Below, piece after piece: positions 63,450 to 64,000 of a stretch of 64,000 bases of DNA. Each line of letters starts with the position of its first letter. The first letter of the stretch is position 1. A program made the translations under genes and the position numbers. The DNA comes from Sediminihabitans luteus. GTDB taxonomy: Bacteria; Actinomycetota; Actinomycetes; Actinomycetales; Cellulomonadaceae. The DNA is taken from assembly GCF_002797595.1 (NCBI RefSeq), contig NZ_PGFE01000001.1:248001-312000 (forward strand). The letters are read 5' to 3'. Under the pieces are notes generated by a model that saw nothing but the letters and a program-made list of their open reading frames with translations, ran no database searches and was not told the origin of the DNA.

Positions 63450-64000
63450 ATGGAACCCGATGCCACGCCCCCCGCTCCGAGCCCCGAGCCCGCGTTCTCG
63501 GCCGCGCAGGTCGCGCTCGCCGACGCCGTGCGCGAGATCGAGCAGCACGTCGCCACGGCGGGCTGGGACGCCCCCGTTCGCCTGTTCGCCCTGGTCGAGA
63601 CGTCGCAGGCGCTCGACGCCGACCCCACGCTCGCCGACCGGCTGCCCCCCGAGGTCGTCGCGACCGCGCGCGCCGAGCCGCGCCACCTGACGTCGGTCGA
63701 GCAGGAGCTCGACCCGACCGACGACCTCGAGGCGCTGCTGGGCCGGATCGGCTGGCCGCCCGCGGTCGCGGGCGCGGCCGTGGTCGTCGAGCGGATCGTC
63801 CTGCCGCCCGAGGCCGAGGACGACGTCCCCGCGGAGCACGAGGCCGCGCTCGAGCACCTCGCGAACCACCCGGACCGTCAGGACGTGCGGATCGCCGCGG
63901 GCGTGCTGCGCGAGGGCTCGACGTGGTGCGCGCTGCGCTCGCGCTCGCACGACGCCGACGACCAGGTCGCGTTCGGCCCCGACCTCGTGCCGGGGCTCAC
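63450..64000 (+). CDS. PPA1309-family protein, partial (runs off window)
   Basis: The first 183 residues of a PPA1309-type actinobacterial protein, recognisable by AVREIEQHVATAGWDAPVRLFALVET, LTSVEQELDP, LLGRIGWPPAVAGAAVVVERI and the end AGVLREGSTWCALRSRSHD. No stop is reached by 64000, but family length suggests only a few residues are missing. Function unknown; it is often next to UPF0182 genes in actinobacteria, as here. GATCCT 6 nt upstream of the ATG suggests another leaderless start. Confidence 0.88.
   Translation, partial: MEPDATPPAPSPEPAFSAAQVALADAVREIEQHVATAGWDAPVRLFALVETSQALDADPTLADRLPPEVVATARAEPRHLTSVEQELDPTDDLEALLGRIGWPPAVAGAAVVVERIVLPPEAEDDVPAEHEAALEHLANHPDRQDVRIAAGVLREGSTWCALRSRSHDADDQVAFGPDLVPGL

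Overview
The window is uniformly very GC-rich, with strong G/C third-position bias, many GTG starts and many 4-bp ATGA/GTGA gene overlaps. The gene families point to a high-GC actinobacterium, most likely of the order Micrococcales near Cellulomonas, Cellulosimicrobium or Oerskovia. They include a RamB-type regulator beside aceA, a UPF0182 protein, a PPA1309-family protein, XseA/XseB and initiator tRNA-fMet. The assignment is an inference from family content and composition; no rRNA gene is present. Essentially all of the window is chromosomal housekeeping and metabolism. I see no phage, CRISPR array or secondary-metabolite cluster.

Layout. 0.3-4.8 kb: a minus-strand series of an ABC exporter pair, the GTPase ychF, a higBA toxin-antitoxin pair and a GNAT acetyltransferase. 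4.9-12.5 kb: rmuC, ispH, xseAB, a PfkB sugar kinase, a beta-carbonic anhydrase and fumC. 12.6-23.4 kb: a purine-catabolism region with a MocA-like nucleotidyltransferase, guanine deaminase, a divergent SsuABC-type ABC importer, XdhC and a two-gene xanthine dehydrogenase in which the 2Fe-2S and molybdenum subunits are fused. A pair of GntR-type operator-like palindromes sits between guaD and the importer. 23.5-31.4 kb: a 32-bp minisatellite, phoH, an MFS exporter with its PadR regulator, an amidase, a DUF1697 protein and nhaA. 31.4-38.5 kb: the glyoxylate shunt (ramB, aceA, aceB) and a SulP transporter.

38.5-39.9 kb is the only clearly foreign stretch: a truncated IS3-type orfA with its terminal repeat, a lower-GC orphan gene and a gene remnant. 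39.9-46.5 kb: two paralogous membrane-anchored exoproteins, a bile-acid-symporter-like protein, a zinc-ribbon protein with DQRG repeats, and a kdgK-eda pair with a divergent IclR regulator. 46.5-59.9 kb: a universal stress protein, a VOC protein, molybdopterin genes (moaA; moaE-moeA), an ABC-2 exporter, a second nhaA, and thiol-redox genes (VKOR, a cytoplasmic DsbA-like protein, a TlpA-like lipoprotein with CcdA). The end holds tRNA-fMet, a UPF0182 membrane protein and the start of a PPA1309-family gene.

Two window-wide patterns stand out. First, many genes have a TANNNT-like -10 box exactly 6-7 nt before the start codon, the signature of leaderless transcripts. Second, four intergenic sites carry very long nested palindromes (about 60-77 nt); two of them share a core sequence and look like a dispersed repeat family. 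No wholly new multi-gene system is evident. The best candidates for novelty are these palindromes, the 32-bp minisatellite, the NhaA with a C-terminal EF-hand-like tail and structured leader, the paired exoproteins, and the importer-guaD-xdh locus with operator sites but no local GntR gene.
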